A stretch of DNA of 64,000 nucleotides from positions 3,957,624 through 4,021,623 of the forward strand of contig BDGG01000001.1 in assembly GCA_001949185.1 (NCBI GenBank), in the 5' to 3' direction. The notes under the pieces are model-generated. The model was not told the origin of the DNA and did not search any database. It was given only the letters and a program-made list of their open reading frames with translations. This stretch comes from Ramazzottius varieornatus. Taxonomy: Eukaryota; Tardigrada; Eutardigrada; Parachela; Ramazzottiidae. The position numbers and the translations under genes are program-made. Of the stretch, positions 14,332-27,101 are shown piece by piece (the first letter of the stretch is position 1; each line of letters starts with the position of its first letter).

Positions 14332-14651
14332 ACTTCCGGTTGCGAAGTCGGTGTTGATTTTTACCCTTTTTAGTCTCGAGCAACTCTTTAGCTTCAAATA
14401 GGTTAGTTCTTTCGGGAGACAACATGGGAATTACTGTCTCTGGGTGGAGTTTAGAGAAATGTAAGAGAAGCTCGTTAACACTATCATCGACGAATATATT
14501 TGAGCATTTCTGGCAAAACTTTCTGAAGTAGAACTATGGACAACAGTGACAACACAGTAATACAACCGGTTCGCAAGCTAAGGGCAATTATCGGGTTCGA
14601 CATTGAAGTGAGTTAACGAGATTCTGTCGGTTCATTGAGTTCGTCGAGCCT
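14332..14651. other. Convergent spacer between POLE2 and aquaglyceroporin 3' ends
   Basis: A 320-bp interval between two stop codons facing each other. It should carry both 3' UTRs and polyadenylation signals. No gene or repeat was seen. Confidence 0.5.
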
Positions 14652-16587
14652 TCAAGCGCCGTCGCGTTCGTAGCTGTGAAGAGGAACTTTCTCGTTGCTG
14701 TTTCCGCCACCGAATCGCTCAGAGACTCGGGTCGTCACAGGTGTTCGGAACTCCGTCGTGTCCACTTCAAGGTTTCGATGCTTCACCAACAAGGCCGTGT
14801 CTTCTTCCCAGTGTGCACCGACGAACACCTGGTAAAACATGGCTCCGAAGATGGCGCCGAGGTGAGAACCGATGACCGGAATGAAGAACCATCTGTATTC
14901 TCGGATGCTGCAATCAGACAAAAAAGTCACATGATATTCTATTTTCTGCGGAATACTTCAAGTTTGAACAAGCTAGATTTCCGCGAAGGCTATTGGTCTG
15001 GTGTTATCCTCGTGTACCTGAACGTTTCAGTACCCCAACCAGCCATCAAAGTGAACAGTCTAGGCATCAGGTCTCTGGCTGGGTTCATGGCGGCACCGGT
15101 CGTGTAACCGAGGCTGAAGACGATGGAGGCAATCAGGGCACCAACGTACAGGGGAACTTGGTTCTTCGGTACTTTCCAACCTTTCGGGTCGACGATGGCC
15201 AGAAGGATAAACATCAGGATGAACGTCGAAAGAATCTAGACAGGAATAATTTCGCTTTCTTTACTAAACTCGCAAAGAGATACTACAAGGAAGTACAAGA
15301 TAAGGTGCGCTAGATTGGGCGAACCTGGTCAAGGAAGAGGGTCGTGATTGACAGATGTTCGCCGCTGGGGTACGTCGCCCAGATTCCAGCTGTAGCTGAA
15401 GCTCCAGTGACAGTCCGGTTTCCTCCATCGTACAAGTCGAGAGTGTCTAGAGAAAATCCAAAATGAGTGTGAGACAGCGATGACGATACGAAATGTTGGC
15501 AGTGCCAACAGGTACGCGGATGCAACCAAGCTATGCAAAGTGCCCTCAATTTATCACTAACCAGCTTACCTCTGAAGACAACGAATATGGTGGCAGAGGC
15601 AACAAAAGCTCCAAGGTATTGAGCCAGCATGTAAACCATCGTTTTCAGTGGCGACAATTCTCCCAGAAACATGAAAGCAACGCTGACGGCAGGATTCAGG
15701 TTTGCGCCTGGAAGATAAAAGACAAACTTGTTCTGTGATTTTTAATTTTAATTTCAATGTTTACGACACTGGAAAAAGGTTCTTATCGTTATTTCACCTC
15801 CCACCACAACAAATCGGACAAAAGTACGTAAAAACACCTGCCGAGAAAATCGAATATTAGAGTCAATTCTGAATTCGCCATAGAAAACGAGATCCTGACG
15901 AAAAAGGAAAAGGAACCAGCAAACCATCAGGCCCTCACCCGCCACTTCCTGACCTTTTAGCCGAGGCTCAGGATTAAGCATGAGTTACTCCCGAGCTATC
16001 GATCAAGTGAGCGCTTGATTCATTACCCTAACTACTTATGTTGAGATTGAGCCAGGAGCTAACCATTTCTTCGGTAATAGAGAGAAATCTGCCGACGGGC
16101 ACAAGAAAAACGAAACCAATATCGATAACTACGCCACGTTGCAGTTGGCACAGCTATCGATCGGAATTCTCTAGGGAGAAGCCATGCTTACCAGAAGGAG
16201 CAGCAGCAAAGACGCCCATCATGACGGCCAAGGCAGCTCCCAGCGCAACATGAACTTGATCGTGTCCATGCTTCCGATCTCCGTTCGGCATCATCTGGCT
16301 GAACGTTGCGGAAGCCACCATCGAATCCAAGAGTAGCTGAAACGAAGAAAAACTTTTCCTGTAACGGAATATTCCGTACTGTACCCATAACCAACGAGGA
16401 AGGCGAACATCACCCAGGAAGTAAGTTTGTATCACCCGAAGAACTCACTGAATTTTTTAGTGGTTGCTCTAAATGGTTCGCTTACCACCAGGATGAAGGT
16501 TCCAGCAAACTCGGACAGGAAACAGCGCAGATAGTCATTTCTTTGGTGGATAGCGTTCCTTAGAGTCTGCCTCCAGGAGCTCGTCAT
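14652..16587 (-). CDS. Aquaglyceroporin (MIP-family channel)
   Basis: Six exons (16587-16486, 16336-16192, 15707-15570, 15446-15325, 15235-15018, 14907-14652) give 326 residues with six hydrophobic segments and two half-helices. The first NPA loop is GANLNPAVSVAF. The second is GAAMNPARDLMPR, where Asp after NPAR marks the glycerol-conducting branch rather than water-only aquaporins. The N-terminus (FLSEFAGTFILV) and the final segments (IPVIGSHLGAIFGAMFYQ) also match the family. It should move glycerol, water and other small neutral solutes across the plasma membrane or an internal membrane, with the long hydrophilic C-terminal tail in the cytosol. It is tail-to-tail with POLE2. Confidence 0.95.
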
Positions 16588-18561
16588 TGTGAGAAGCGGG
16601 AAGGTCTAAACAAACAAGAAAGTCAAGTTAGCTTACGGGAGGGACTAAGGATCCTTCAGGAGAACAAGGCTAGTTGTTTACCGAGTAAACATACAAGGAA
16701 ACTCGACACAAGTAACCGGCTCGAAAAGAAGTGTAACAAATCCACAGGATGGTAAACAGTTCGGCGAGAAGAGCTTGCGGAATGTGGCTTACTGCTCGAG
16801 AGCCTCTCTAAACTATATCTTCCGCAGTCCGTACCCGCTGATCCGAATCTGTATGTCTTCTGCCTGCCTGTTCAATGTCGCGAAGACGTCATCACAGAAG
16901 ATATTCCTCGACCCTGGCGATCGATGGACGGATAACTGCGTTCATTGCATGGCTGTTATTTTGGTGCACAGTAATCGTGGCATTCATCCAATATCATTCA
17001 GATCGCCATCGGTGCGCACTCCGCCTTACCAAAATTTCATACGTGAAACATGAATTTTCGAAGAACAATTATTGCTTGATCTTCAGTCGCCGAGTTTCAG
17101 TTTCGCATGACGGAAAAATGCGCTGTAGTAATAATCGTTTACTGCTGGATTTGTGGTTGGCACTTACATCACAGGGCAGGAAAATCCCAGTTGTGGAATT
17201 CCAGTGTATGATCGCCGGTGGATCAAGAGCAGGCTGCCGGTTTAACGTCGACCGTCGTTCAAAGGATGCACTAAAGCGTAAAAGTTCGCTACGAATCAGT
17301 TTTTGATAGCTCCTTCACAAGCAAATCTTCCATCAAACAACTCTGTCCACTCGAAAGATTGGGCGCAAAATGCGTTCAATACGGAAGTATTTTGCCGGTT
17401 TAATAAACCCCTTACCCGTATAGGATAAGTTCGCTTAAACAGAAAGTTCAAAACCTCCAGGAAAGCTGACTGCCGCCGGAAATATGTGACACTGAAATAT
17501 GTACCCGACCAACCGCAAAAGTTTTACAACCATGACTAGCTGCGCTCCCGGCACATACAGACGGGGAACTGAACGATAAATTGGATGCATGAGTAATTTA
17601 TTTATGTTCCATGACAAAACCATCCTCCGGATTACTGTATAAACAGTAAACTCATGTCTATACAGTATGTTTCGAACACTATACGCTTTGTTACACACGA
17701 GCCGCCCCAGTGTTGTATGCAACACATCGTAACTACCGCGCTGTACCACGGAAAGGACCGGAAGTGGAGGACTTTCTGTTCTTCACGCTCAGCAGCAGCG
17801 AGTAACTGTGGATTTCTGGTTCTGGCGGTACGTCAGTACGGAGGAACTGATCACGGGAGAGGTGGTAGAAGCTCGTCATCTACCTGTTAAAGTTTGCAGA
17901 TACCAGTACTCATAACTTCTCAACCGTTTAGCCGTCGAGACACCTTTGTTTACTAAACGTTGAATCGTGCGGCAAACGGAGGCCTGGTTCTCACCTGTTC
18001 TCCTTTCGGAACTTCTGACTGAATCGAAAAGCTGACGACGCCTTTATTATCAATGGATAAAGCATCCAACCATAAGTTTTTATCTGTCAGAATACAAGGA
18101 ATTCCATCTCTTTCAACAGCTCTTCAAACGAAATGCCGCGATCAAGCTTATTGCTTGCCTGTGCAGGAATTCGACTGGAAGAATTTAGACACAATGAACT
18201 TCAGTACGCTGAAGAACAGTATGAACAGACCATGAAATTTTGCAGCTGTCGGGAAATGTCGAGGAATGCGTTGAATAGCATTTAGTTCCAATTCATAGCT
18301 ACGTCCGCAGTGAATTATTTTACGGGCACCGCGAATATTGCGGCAGTCGGTACCATCAAGCAACAAACCTATCAAATCCATCATGTGGAAAAACGGAAAA
18401 GCTAAAACATAACATCGCCTATGACTAAAAAACGAACGCACAAAAACATGGAATGTGACTACTGCTGCTAACGCGAAAGAGCACAGAAAGGGCCAAAGGA
18501 ATCACTACACTTGGAATAACCCACAAAGAACAACAAGCACATACAAGTTATTTCGTTCAGG
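16588..18561. other. Gene-poor interval of about 2 kb
   Basis: Only short frames without family resemblance or coding composition are visible. The side next to 16587 should hold the aquaglyceroporin promoter and 5' UTR exons. A small palindrome (ACTGTATA...TATACAGT) lies near 17632-17670. Nothing else can be supported. Confidence 0.45.
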
Positions 18562-21500
18562 TCAAGTCTGGAGGACGGGTAAAGATGGCACAACTGCATC
18601 TTTCGTTGTTTCACCGGAAGACCCTATTTGAACATTATCCGAACGGTCCGGTGACTTCTTGCTGTCACCGTTCAACCTCTTCCCTTCGTTGTCACCGGCC
18701 GGCGATATAAGCGAACCTCCGTTCTCAATTCCGTCTTTGCTGCCTCTTCGAAAGGAAGCTCGCCAATTGTTGAAGATACCCTTTGCCCCATCCGGCTAAA
18801 AATTAAATAACATTTGGATACAATCTTAACGTCAAAAACAAGACTAGAAGATCATCGTGAAGTTCACGGATAGAACCACAAACCAAAAATGGATCTTGGT
18901 TTGCATTACGGCGTACCGGATTCTCGCTAGGTGGCGTTGTGTGAGCACCCATCATCGGCGCCATGACGGCACTTCCGGTTGGGCTCAGTACCGACTGGAC
19001 GCTCTGGTAAATCTTCTCCGTAGCTTTCACCAAGCTAATGTGGAAGCGTCCTTTAGTCACATGGTTGGAAGCTTGAGGTATCGGATGGACACGCACCGGG
19101 AAGAGCTCATCAGCTAGGCGATCCGAGACGGAAAGCGGACCGCTAGCTGTTAAACTAGTTATCGAACTGCGACGCAAAGCCATCTCTTGTCCCTTCTTCC
19201 GAGGAACGTCAAGCTCTAAGGTTGAGTTTGCATCGTTCCCAAGAGATCCTAGGAATACTGGAAAATCTTGTGACGAGCCATCGTCCAGCGGCAAGGCTGA
19301 GTCTGCTTCTGTGGTTGATCGGCTTGATGTCAATTGATTGTCTACTGGTTTACTTCCGGTTTCTAGTGTTTGCTCTTTCTCTGTTCGAGAAGCGTCTCCT
19401 GCCGCTTCTGAGCTGTCTACTGGTTTATCCACATCGTCAATCGCGATAGCCACATCGTCAATCGCGATAGCCACATCGTCATTGCTTGCGCCAGCACCAA
19501 AGAGTTTGTTGATTCGAGCGCTGTACTTCTCCGGCTTGGGTTCTTCCGGCTCTTTCTCGGCGCTTGGTGCGGTCCCTTTATCGAACCGCTCTCTGTTAGC
19601 CTGGCATGCCTCATGTATGACACGCATGGTGTCTCGGATGGTGTCCGAGTGCGTAAGGTGTTTCGTGTCGTAGCTCATGTCCACTCGGATGAGTGAGGGA
19701 CACAGCTTGGTCGCATGGGACAGCGCTAACCATCCACCCGCCTTAATCTCGTTGTACCGGACGTCCAGGCGGAGAAAGCGAGGTTGGTCGGCCAAGTACT
19801 CCGCCAAGGCAATGCACCCTATAATCAACTGCGAAATTATAGCACGACGATACGGGAGACATCGCGTTTATGTTTTATGCTTGGTCGTAAATCGTAATAT
19901 CAGTTTTTACGACCATGTACCTTCGTCGGACATGGACGTCGACTGAAGACCCAATCTACGCAGTCCTCTATTCATCATCAGGGACTGCTTGATCGTGAAT
20001 ACTGTCTCGTCCTTCAAATCGTTGAGTCCCAAGTTGAGCGTCTCCAGTAGTCTCGACCGAGCCTGCGAATGACAGCTTTACGTAACCCTCCAATAATGAA
20101 GAAAACGGAAGAAAAAGATCGGAAAAGAAAAACGCATAAGGTCGCAGTTTCAAGCGGCGCACCTTCACATTGATTTCGCACAGACGTGTGCGCCACTTGA
20201 GACAACGTTCTTGCACGTTTCGTTTGCGGTGTCGCGTACAACCAAGAATTATTATAACACCGAATTTACTGGTGGAAAAATTTACCAAGAGCTGCGAAAG
20301 ACTTCGGGCGATGTTGCTAGTGAGGAAGTTATTCCATAAATTCAAGGCACGTAGGCTTCCGCCTCTGACGCCACCATCCTCAAGCGCATCCAATAGATGC
20401 GTGGCGCCAGCATCCTAAAGAATCCACAGTGTCGAATAGTGCAAGACCACATTGATATTCAACGAGACTACTGTACGTACCATGATCGTGTTGTTTCTGA
20501 GGTCCAGCACCCGTAGTTTCCAGCCGTGTTTGAAAGCGGAAGCAATGTGGATCACATCGTTAGGGGACAACTTATTGTCACCCAGGAAGAGCTCTTGCAC
20601 GTTCTCACTGTACTGAAGTGCCGATACTAGAGAATGGATAACAAAGAGTTAGAGATCAAAGGGAAGGGATTATGCAAATCGATCTGTCGGCAGTCGGTAC
20701 TAGAATGATGGTAACGACATACTCAGCAAAAACAGCGCGCGTCCAGAAAGTCCGCATTTTTCAATGTGGAGCGTCACCAGGTTGGTACCGATTCGCAAGG
20801 CACGAGTCAACAAGGAAGCAGAGGCTTCTTGGAGAAGACAGTCGCTGACATCCAGGTAATAAATACCAGACTACAAACACACGAACCTATGTTAGGTACC
20901 GATCGACATCATAAAGTGAAATTGAACGCGATCACCACTCTTCGTTAGAGTGGGATCATCTTTGGTCTATCGGTCGTGACCTTTGATTTACTTTTTGATC
21001 TATTTCATGACCTTATCAAAGATCTGGTCCAGATCAAAGAGTGTCCTTTGGTTTACGGACAAACTTAATAAACCAAAGAGGCCATACCAATGGACCAATT
21101 GGTTCGACCAAAGCTTGGTCTAATCCAGTCTACTCTTCGTAAGGCTTCGTCTAGCGGAGGTGTTGAAGCAGGTCTCCGAAAATGAAAATCGCATCATGCA
21201 CGTGATCGCAAGGGACCAAAACGCGGTTAGCTTACCTTCTTCAGCACTTTAGCGATAGTTAGCCATGCTCGGAACTCCAACTTCCGGTTGCTGGATATGA
21301 CCAACTTATCAGCCATTTGGTAGTATTCCAGCATGTCCATTATGGAGACCGCGACCTGTTAAAGAAAAACAAAAGATGGTAATCTCACGCGCATTCCACG
21401 GTTTGAAGCGGAGAAAGAAGCCGAGTTTGAAACTAACGTCGTCATTTGGAAGACAGTTTGTCAGGTTTAGCTCCTCGAAACACATGCGCATGAAAATGGG

Positions 21501-22459
21501 TTCGAATGTATCGATGAGGTTTAGTGTGAGGTTTTCTCCAGAGACGTCGAACGTTCCGCTCCTCTGTCCACCACCGGGATTCCTCTACAAGAAGTAATCA
21601 TGTCATCACAAAGTTATTACAGCAGGTGACACTTCACCTCAGACAGTTGAGCCATAAAAGGCGAACACGTACCTTAATTGCTTCAAGCACTTTTGGCAGA
21701 GGTTGAACATTGTAATGCAGGCACATCTTCGCATACGACTCCAGAACCTTTTGCGTCGAACTTTCTGCTCCTGTAAAAACAGATTCAAAACAAGTATTCG
21801 TAACTAGCACATCGGCAAACTCTGGAATATCGAAGAATAAAGTTACCGTAATGCCACGGATCAGGCGCATCCACGAACTCTGTCACCAAATCAGTCGCGT
21901 CTTCCCCTCGAAATGTAACCGTCTTGTTCTTTTTCTTTTCTTTTAGATGTGCACCTAGTGGGTCTTCCAGGACTTCATTTGTCGCCTCAGGGCCGTTAAT
22001 AACCAGGTCGTCGGAGAGGAATTTTTCTAGCTGGGATGGATCATCTTCTGCTTCCAGTGGATGGCGAACATCTGCTTTTCTGTCAGTCTCCAAAGTTGTA
22101 TGGTCGTCCTTGATGTCTGTCTCATCCAGTTCGACAAAGCCGTCTTTGGGCTCAGTTACAGGTGAAGAATCAGTGGGGTGACTTAGCCCGGGTAGAAGTT
22201 GTTCTGCACTAACTGCACCGGAAGTTGTGGCTTTGTCAGTCTTCTTATCCGTGATAGCTTCTGAAACACTGGGTAGCAGCTGTTTCGTCAAACTCTCATC
22301 CTCCACCGCATCAGGCGACTGACCGTTTTGGTAGCTTGAAGAAGTGGACAGGTAAGCGTCAGAATCGTCGGAGCTCAGATCACCATGCATGCGCGAGGAG
22401 TCATCTAGTTTTTGAAGGACGGATGATGCCATCGAAGATACCAGCGGGGCTTCGTGCAT
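18562..22459 (-). CDS. PPP1R37: PPP1R37-like LRR regulatory subunit of protein phosphatase 1
   Basis: Ten exons (22459-21847, 21770-21673, 21584-21438, 21355-21236, 20870-20723, 20626-20481, 20414-20286, 20062-19921, 19818-18884, 18795-18562) give 903 residues. A long acidic N-terminus leads to KTVTFRGEDATDLV, an RVxF-type PP1-docking site, then DPWHYG. Next is the conserved block KVLESYAKMCLHYNVQPLPKVLEAI and a run of LRRs (LELNLTNCLPND, ELFLGDNKLS, LRVLDLRNNTIM, LRALNLWNNFLT, LETLNLGLNDL, FLRLDVRYNEIKAGGWLALS). Order and spacing match PPP1R37, an inhibitory PP1 partner. The C-terminal Ser/Glu-rich tail is low complexity and holds a 21-bp tandem repeat. One acceptor (before 19818) is six bases or so downstream of an alternative AG; only the chosen one keeps the frame. 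Confidence 0.9.
19431..19482. repeat. 21-bp tandem duplication in PPP1R37 coding sequence
   Basis: The unit CACATCGTCAATCGCGATAGC occurs twice, followed by a partial third copy, in frame. It encodes AIDDVAIAIDDV on the minus strand and lengthens the disordered C-terminal region without breaking it. Confidence 0.8.
20119..20229. repeat. GTGGCGCAC hairpin repeat, copy 3
   Basis: Imperfect palindrome in the PPP1R37 intron 20063-20285. Inner arms are TTTCAAGCGGCGCACC and GACGTGTGCGCCACTTGA; the right end is CGTTTCGTTTGCGG. Confidence 0.8.
20945..21134. mobile_element. GGTCTA-rich MITE-like element, copy 1
   Basis: About 190 bp in a PPP1R37 intron, running from TTAGAGTGGGATCA to GGTCTAATCCAGTCTACT, with many GGTC/GACC and TTGGTCTA motifs inside. 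An inverted relative lies at 44672-44859 with matching ends (AGTAGACTGGGTC...GGTCTATTCCACTCTAA). There is no ORF, so it is probably a non-autonomous DNA element. Confidence 0.7.
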
Positions 22460-22677
22460 TTGCTCTGCCTCCGATCGACCGAGAACACGCTCGCAGGAAC
22501 AAGATGTCCAAGAAACCAGTTATCACAACAGGTCCTTTGGGTGCAGGTGCAGGTGGCAAGTGCTACCTTTCTGATTTCAAATCCATAAAACTTCGAATGA
22601 CTTTGTTGACTATGTCACGGCCAAATAACCTGGCAGCAGGTGATGGACACCTTACTTAGCCCTTTCGTCTTGGCTCA

Positions 22678-22696
22678 TGACGTAAACTTTACGTCA
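22678..22696. promoter_or_regulatory. TGACGTAAA-C-TTTACGTCA palindrome upstream of PPP1R37
   Basis: A perfect 9+9 palindrome around one central base, with a TGACGT half on each side, about 220 bp upstream of the PPP1R37 start. TGACGT is the core of CRE/bZIP sites. Regulatory function is inference from the motif and position only. Confidence 0.35.
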
Positions 22697-22900
22697 AGCG
22701 CTAATATGACATGCTGATTACATGTCACGTAATGTATAACATGTCACCGCATGTTGTGCCACGATCATCCTAATTTAACTGTAGCTACGTATGTTCCCGC
22801 TCCTCCACTCAGTCTGACGAAACTCATTCGATCAACGAGATCTCAAGGACACAAGATTCTGCTCTTCAAAAAACTCAACTTTTGAGATCTTTCCTCCGTG

Positions 22901-25900
22901 TTACTCACTGCGTAAAGACTGGTACAAGGCGCTCATTGTAGAGAAAGCAGAATTCATCGAGTCACTCTTGCTTCTCGACACTTTAAGCTTACTTTTCCCT
23001 TCTGCAAGGGCTGAACCTTTTCTTAAAAAGCTGAAATCAGTTGTAGTGGTGAGTCTAACAGTAGAGTCCGAACTTTCGTCTAGAGTGTCGATATCTGTGG
23101 ACTGATTTCGGAAACTTTCTTCTATCTTCACATCGGGTTCGTCCCCGCCCACGTCCATATCTTTTTCTTTCGCTTCGTCCAAGTCCATCTGCAAGTCTGT
23201 TGGAGGTGAGCTTGGGCCAGTTCCTTTCAACAAAACATTCAGCTGTTCTCCTAAGAAGTACCGTGAAGGAGCCAGCGTATATGCGGGAGTACCAACGAGC
23301 TGGAAGCATAAGAAAATTTAACTTCAAGAAAGAAATCAACGAATATTCGAAATATATTTACCTTATCAACAAGTTCACGAGCATTCTTCGCCGGCGGTTT
23401 CACATGCATCGAATTCATCTCTTCGGTCTTTGGGTCCCTGACGATCTCGAGATGCCGGTAAAACGCGGTGGCTTGAGGGTCCGGTGCGTACAGCTTGTTG
23501 GCATGCTGTCCAGTTGTCTTCTGGTCGACGACGGCAATCTCGCCGTTGGCCATTAGCAGGAACAAGCTATACTCGTCCAGCCAGCTCTTCATGTGCTCAC
23601 TCACTCCTGCTTCTTTTTCAACATCTGCTTTTCTTACGAGGCAGCATGCTGTTATGGGAGAGGAAGTTTCGGGAAGGCTATGAGTGTACACTGACTGGGT
23701 CAGTTTGTCTTCTTCCAGAACGTTGATGGACCGTGGACCACAGAGTACCACGAAGGAGTCGACCCGATCGAAACATGTTGTTTCGAGGTCGACGGTCTGA
23801 AGGACTACAAGCGGAATAAGTCAGTCTTTGCTAGGATCCTACGTTACTTGCATGATAGCTCACTTGAGCGCTTCGAAAGATTCCAGACCGTTACTACAGA
23901 TTTCGTGGAAGTGAAGAACGTATCACTGTTGGAGAAACCGTACCACATGGCGCTGAAAGGACAGCTGGTGAGTACTGTCAGAATACACAAAACGCATTCG
24001 AAATCAACAGCCACTTCCGGGACGTCTACCTTATGAGCTCTGTTTTGCGGCGCAGGGACAGTGCATGGTCTTGTAACGAAGAAGTATCCACGTTCCAGAA
24101 AGTAACCAAGTGCTGAAAAGCTACGGCAATAGTCCTGTCGTCCGCGGAGAACACTGCGGTTGTCGGCTTATACTCTTTGAAATCTCCCACACCGACACAG
24201 TACCACACATCCTGTGTACCTGCGACAGTCACACTGATTTACCTTGATAACACACGCCGAAAGAGACCATGTGGTTCAACTCTCGAGATGTAAGCGGTAC
24301 TTACCATTTAAGGTTTTCTGCTTCAGGATCATCCATAGTTTGAAGTCAGTGTCGGACAATGTGGCTAGGAAGGACCCATTGCCAATTACCATCTGTCTGA
24401 TGGGTGCGCCATCATGTGGATCGATCACGGTAGTCTTCAGAATGTACCTGTATTAATTTTTACGAAGAAGGACCAGGGAGATAGACGAGTGCGAAAGGAC
24501 AGGTCTTACTTACTTGGAAGAGGCAGGGTCTCGCGCCCAGAATTTCAAGTTAATCGTGCTGCCGATGTGCTTCGTAACGAGCGAGTCTGCGGTACACAGC
24601 CAACTTCCCGAAGGACTAAAGACTGCAGAGTCCACAAAGCCATTCGTAAAGTTGTTCAAACCGGAAGAAACAATGTTCTGTTCAACCACATCAATCTGCA
24701 GGAAAACGAAAAGCCAATCAAGCCAGGTTCACCTGTATGAAAGGTTAAAAAGGACAGCTTCCGGTACAACGAAGATTAAATGTGTCGAGCAGGTACCTCG
24801 GATTCCAAGCGATCTCCCGAAGGATTATAAAACTGCAGCGATCCGGGCTTCCCACGTAGCACTAGACACCGAGACGCAGGCTCGAAACAGAAGAGACTTT
24901 CAGAATCCTGCGGGCTACGGTCATTGGTGGAGTCGGCGGCTGCTAGAGAGACAGACTTGATCGTCTGCAGTATGTTCCTTTGTAGCCCCACAAGGTGGAT
25001 TACTGCAAGATATTCAGCATTTACCTGATTAGCTATGAATGCTCAGCGTGGAATTTGTACGCTCGATGAGAATCGATATAAAGGTTATACCGCCATCCGA
25101 ATGGGAAACGGCGATGATATTTCCATCGTATGAGATAGAAAGCCGAACTATGGCGGCTCCCAGTCGAGGGATGAAATCTTTCTGGTCCGTGTTGTTCAGT
25201 GACCACTGCACCAGCGTACTTTCCCATCCACCGCTCCACATGTACGAGCCCTCCAGCGAGAAGGCAATGTCTAGGACAGCGGTGGAGTGCCAATGGACGG
25301 TTGTTTTTGAAACGGTCGGCGCCTCCTGGAAATTTCTCCTACAGAAGAATTTCAAGTTGGAAACCTTGTATCTGCAGATTGATCTTCAACGAACTCACCA
25401 TAAGAGTATTCGCCCCTGAGTATCACCTGTTGCAATGCACTGTTCCGTGGGATGGACTGCGATACAAGTGAAGAGGTTTCTCGAAATCAGGTGTCTGCAA
25501 AATTATGCACATTTGTAGTTCATCTGCATCCACATAACAACCGGAATAACGTACTTTTTGAAATGCTCATCCTTGAAGTAATAAATGTTCAAAGAATTGT
25601 GGTTGATGCTGGCCAGATATTCACCCTGAAACACAATAGTTATTCAACACACAGATCGTACATCGGGAATCTGTTAGCGAGAACTGTACTCTTGAACAAA
25701 ATGCAACTTTAGTCGAATCAGTTGAGAGGGATCGGCAGACAAGTCGGCCTTTCGAGCCCTTGGAGATATCGCCGATGCAATCAAGCTGGAACAGCGCACA
25801 GCTTTCGTCTTCCGGCCGATTCGCCAGGTCCTTCGCGCTGCCAACTGTAACATACCCAACGATATTAGCTAGCTTTCTTCGAGTGGAGAGGCAATGGAAA

Positions 25901-26390
25901 TTATGGGATACAGTTACCCGATGATCGACGCTCGGTATGCTCCGACAGAAGAAACAACCCGCGGTCTCGGTACGGTACATACAGTCCATGCAGGGGATAT
26001 TTCGACGTGACTTTCTTAACTAGGACGCCATCCTCGTAATCCCACAGCAGAATAGAGCCACTCACGGTGGCCGTATATATCTGTGAGTGAGGGTTTACGG
26101 GGTTGAAGACTAGCGCCGTGAGCCTGTCCGCAGCTTCGGTAGTCTCCTCTAGAACGGAGTGAAGCTGGCCTGTGGAACAGGAGAATATCCGAACTTGAGA
26201 GCCGCAAAGGCAGAGCATCCATCTGTCAAGGTGAGCATTGCAGTCAGATGCAAGCATAGTCATTGAAGTAGACCCGGACTAGAAGCTGGTACAGATTTTA
26301 CTCTTACCTTTCGCCGGGACCGATGATAGCACGGTGCGATACGAGCGACACTCCCGCTATCGTTCGCGGCCTCGCCAACATCCTCAGCCG
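22901..26390 (-). CDS. WDR75: WDR75, WD-repeat subunit of the small-subunit processome
   Basis: Many short exons; clear early ones are 26278-25918, 25844-25690, 25625-25555, 25494-25399 and one starting at 25338, and the gene ends at 22901. The chain shows WD-type blades throughout: SGSILLWDYEDGVLVKKV, FTCIAVHPTEQCIATGDTQGRILLW, HWHSTAVLDIAFSLEGSYMWSGGWES, DFIPRLGAAIVRLSISYDG, then LVLRGKPGSLQFYNPSGDRL and the C-terminal VGTPAYTLAPSRYFLGEQLNVLL. Order and spacing match human WDR75 (yeast Utp17), a nucleolar UTP-A component needed for rRNA transcription and early 18S processing. The C-terminus is acidic. The true start is not resolved: the exon 26390-26308 is open in frame but has no convincing ATG, so a further 5' exon is likely. 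Confidence 0.85.
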
Positions 26391-26674
26391 CAAAGGCTGT
26401 CCTTGCTTGTCCTGGAATCGGTAAACTTGAAAAGAAGATTCCGCCGGAAGTCCGAACTCTAGAAAACTAGAACGAATCCAGAAGATCTTTCTCTATGCGG
26501 GGACAGAAAGGCGTGGAGGTCAATCAAACCTGTGTCAATCAAAGTATTTCGCAATACGTAATAATAATCATAATACAGAGAATGCGAAAACGCAAAATCT
26601 TGTCGAGATAATTGAAGTCAGTCTAATGAGGTTAGATTATTACATGTAATAAGTGCGTAGAGTGGCCATTATAC

Positions 26675-27101
26675 GTACACGCGCCTGGCCTAAGTCTTGG
26701 CATGGACAAAAGTCTTGGCAGCACGGCCCGGCGGTATTTTAACACAAAGAATGTTGTATCGGAACAGAAACTGGTCGTGAGACGTCATGAAGTCAGAATT
26801 TCGCAATGCGCTTTTTATTGTTCAGTCACTCCAGCATCATTTGAAATTCTGTCGTATTCTTTCTTGAGTTTTTCTTCGTCTTGAGTAACTTGAGCTTAGC
26901 AAATGTCGGAAGCTTTTAAGAGCAAGAAACGCCGGAAGTATACCGAGAAAAGTCTGAAGGATGCAGTTCGCGCAGTGGCAAACACAGCTAGCGAACCGGT
27001 TCTATTTCAACCGTAAGCGAACACAGGTGGCGGAGCCGCTGTTTCGGAAACCACTTGCCAAGACTTTTGTCCATGCCAAGACTTGGGCCAGGCGCGTGTA
27101 C
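26675..27101. mobile_element. 427-bp element bounded by 46-bp inverted repeats
   Basis: Positions 26675-26720 (GTACACGCGCCTGGCCTAAG, then TCTTGGCATGGACAAAAGTCTTGGCA) and 27056-27101 are inverse complements with a single difference. The arm itself contains AGTCTTGGCA twice as a direct repeat. The interior has no coding capacity. Confidence 0.7.
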
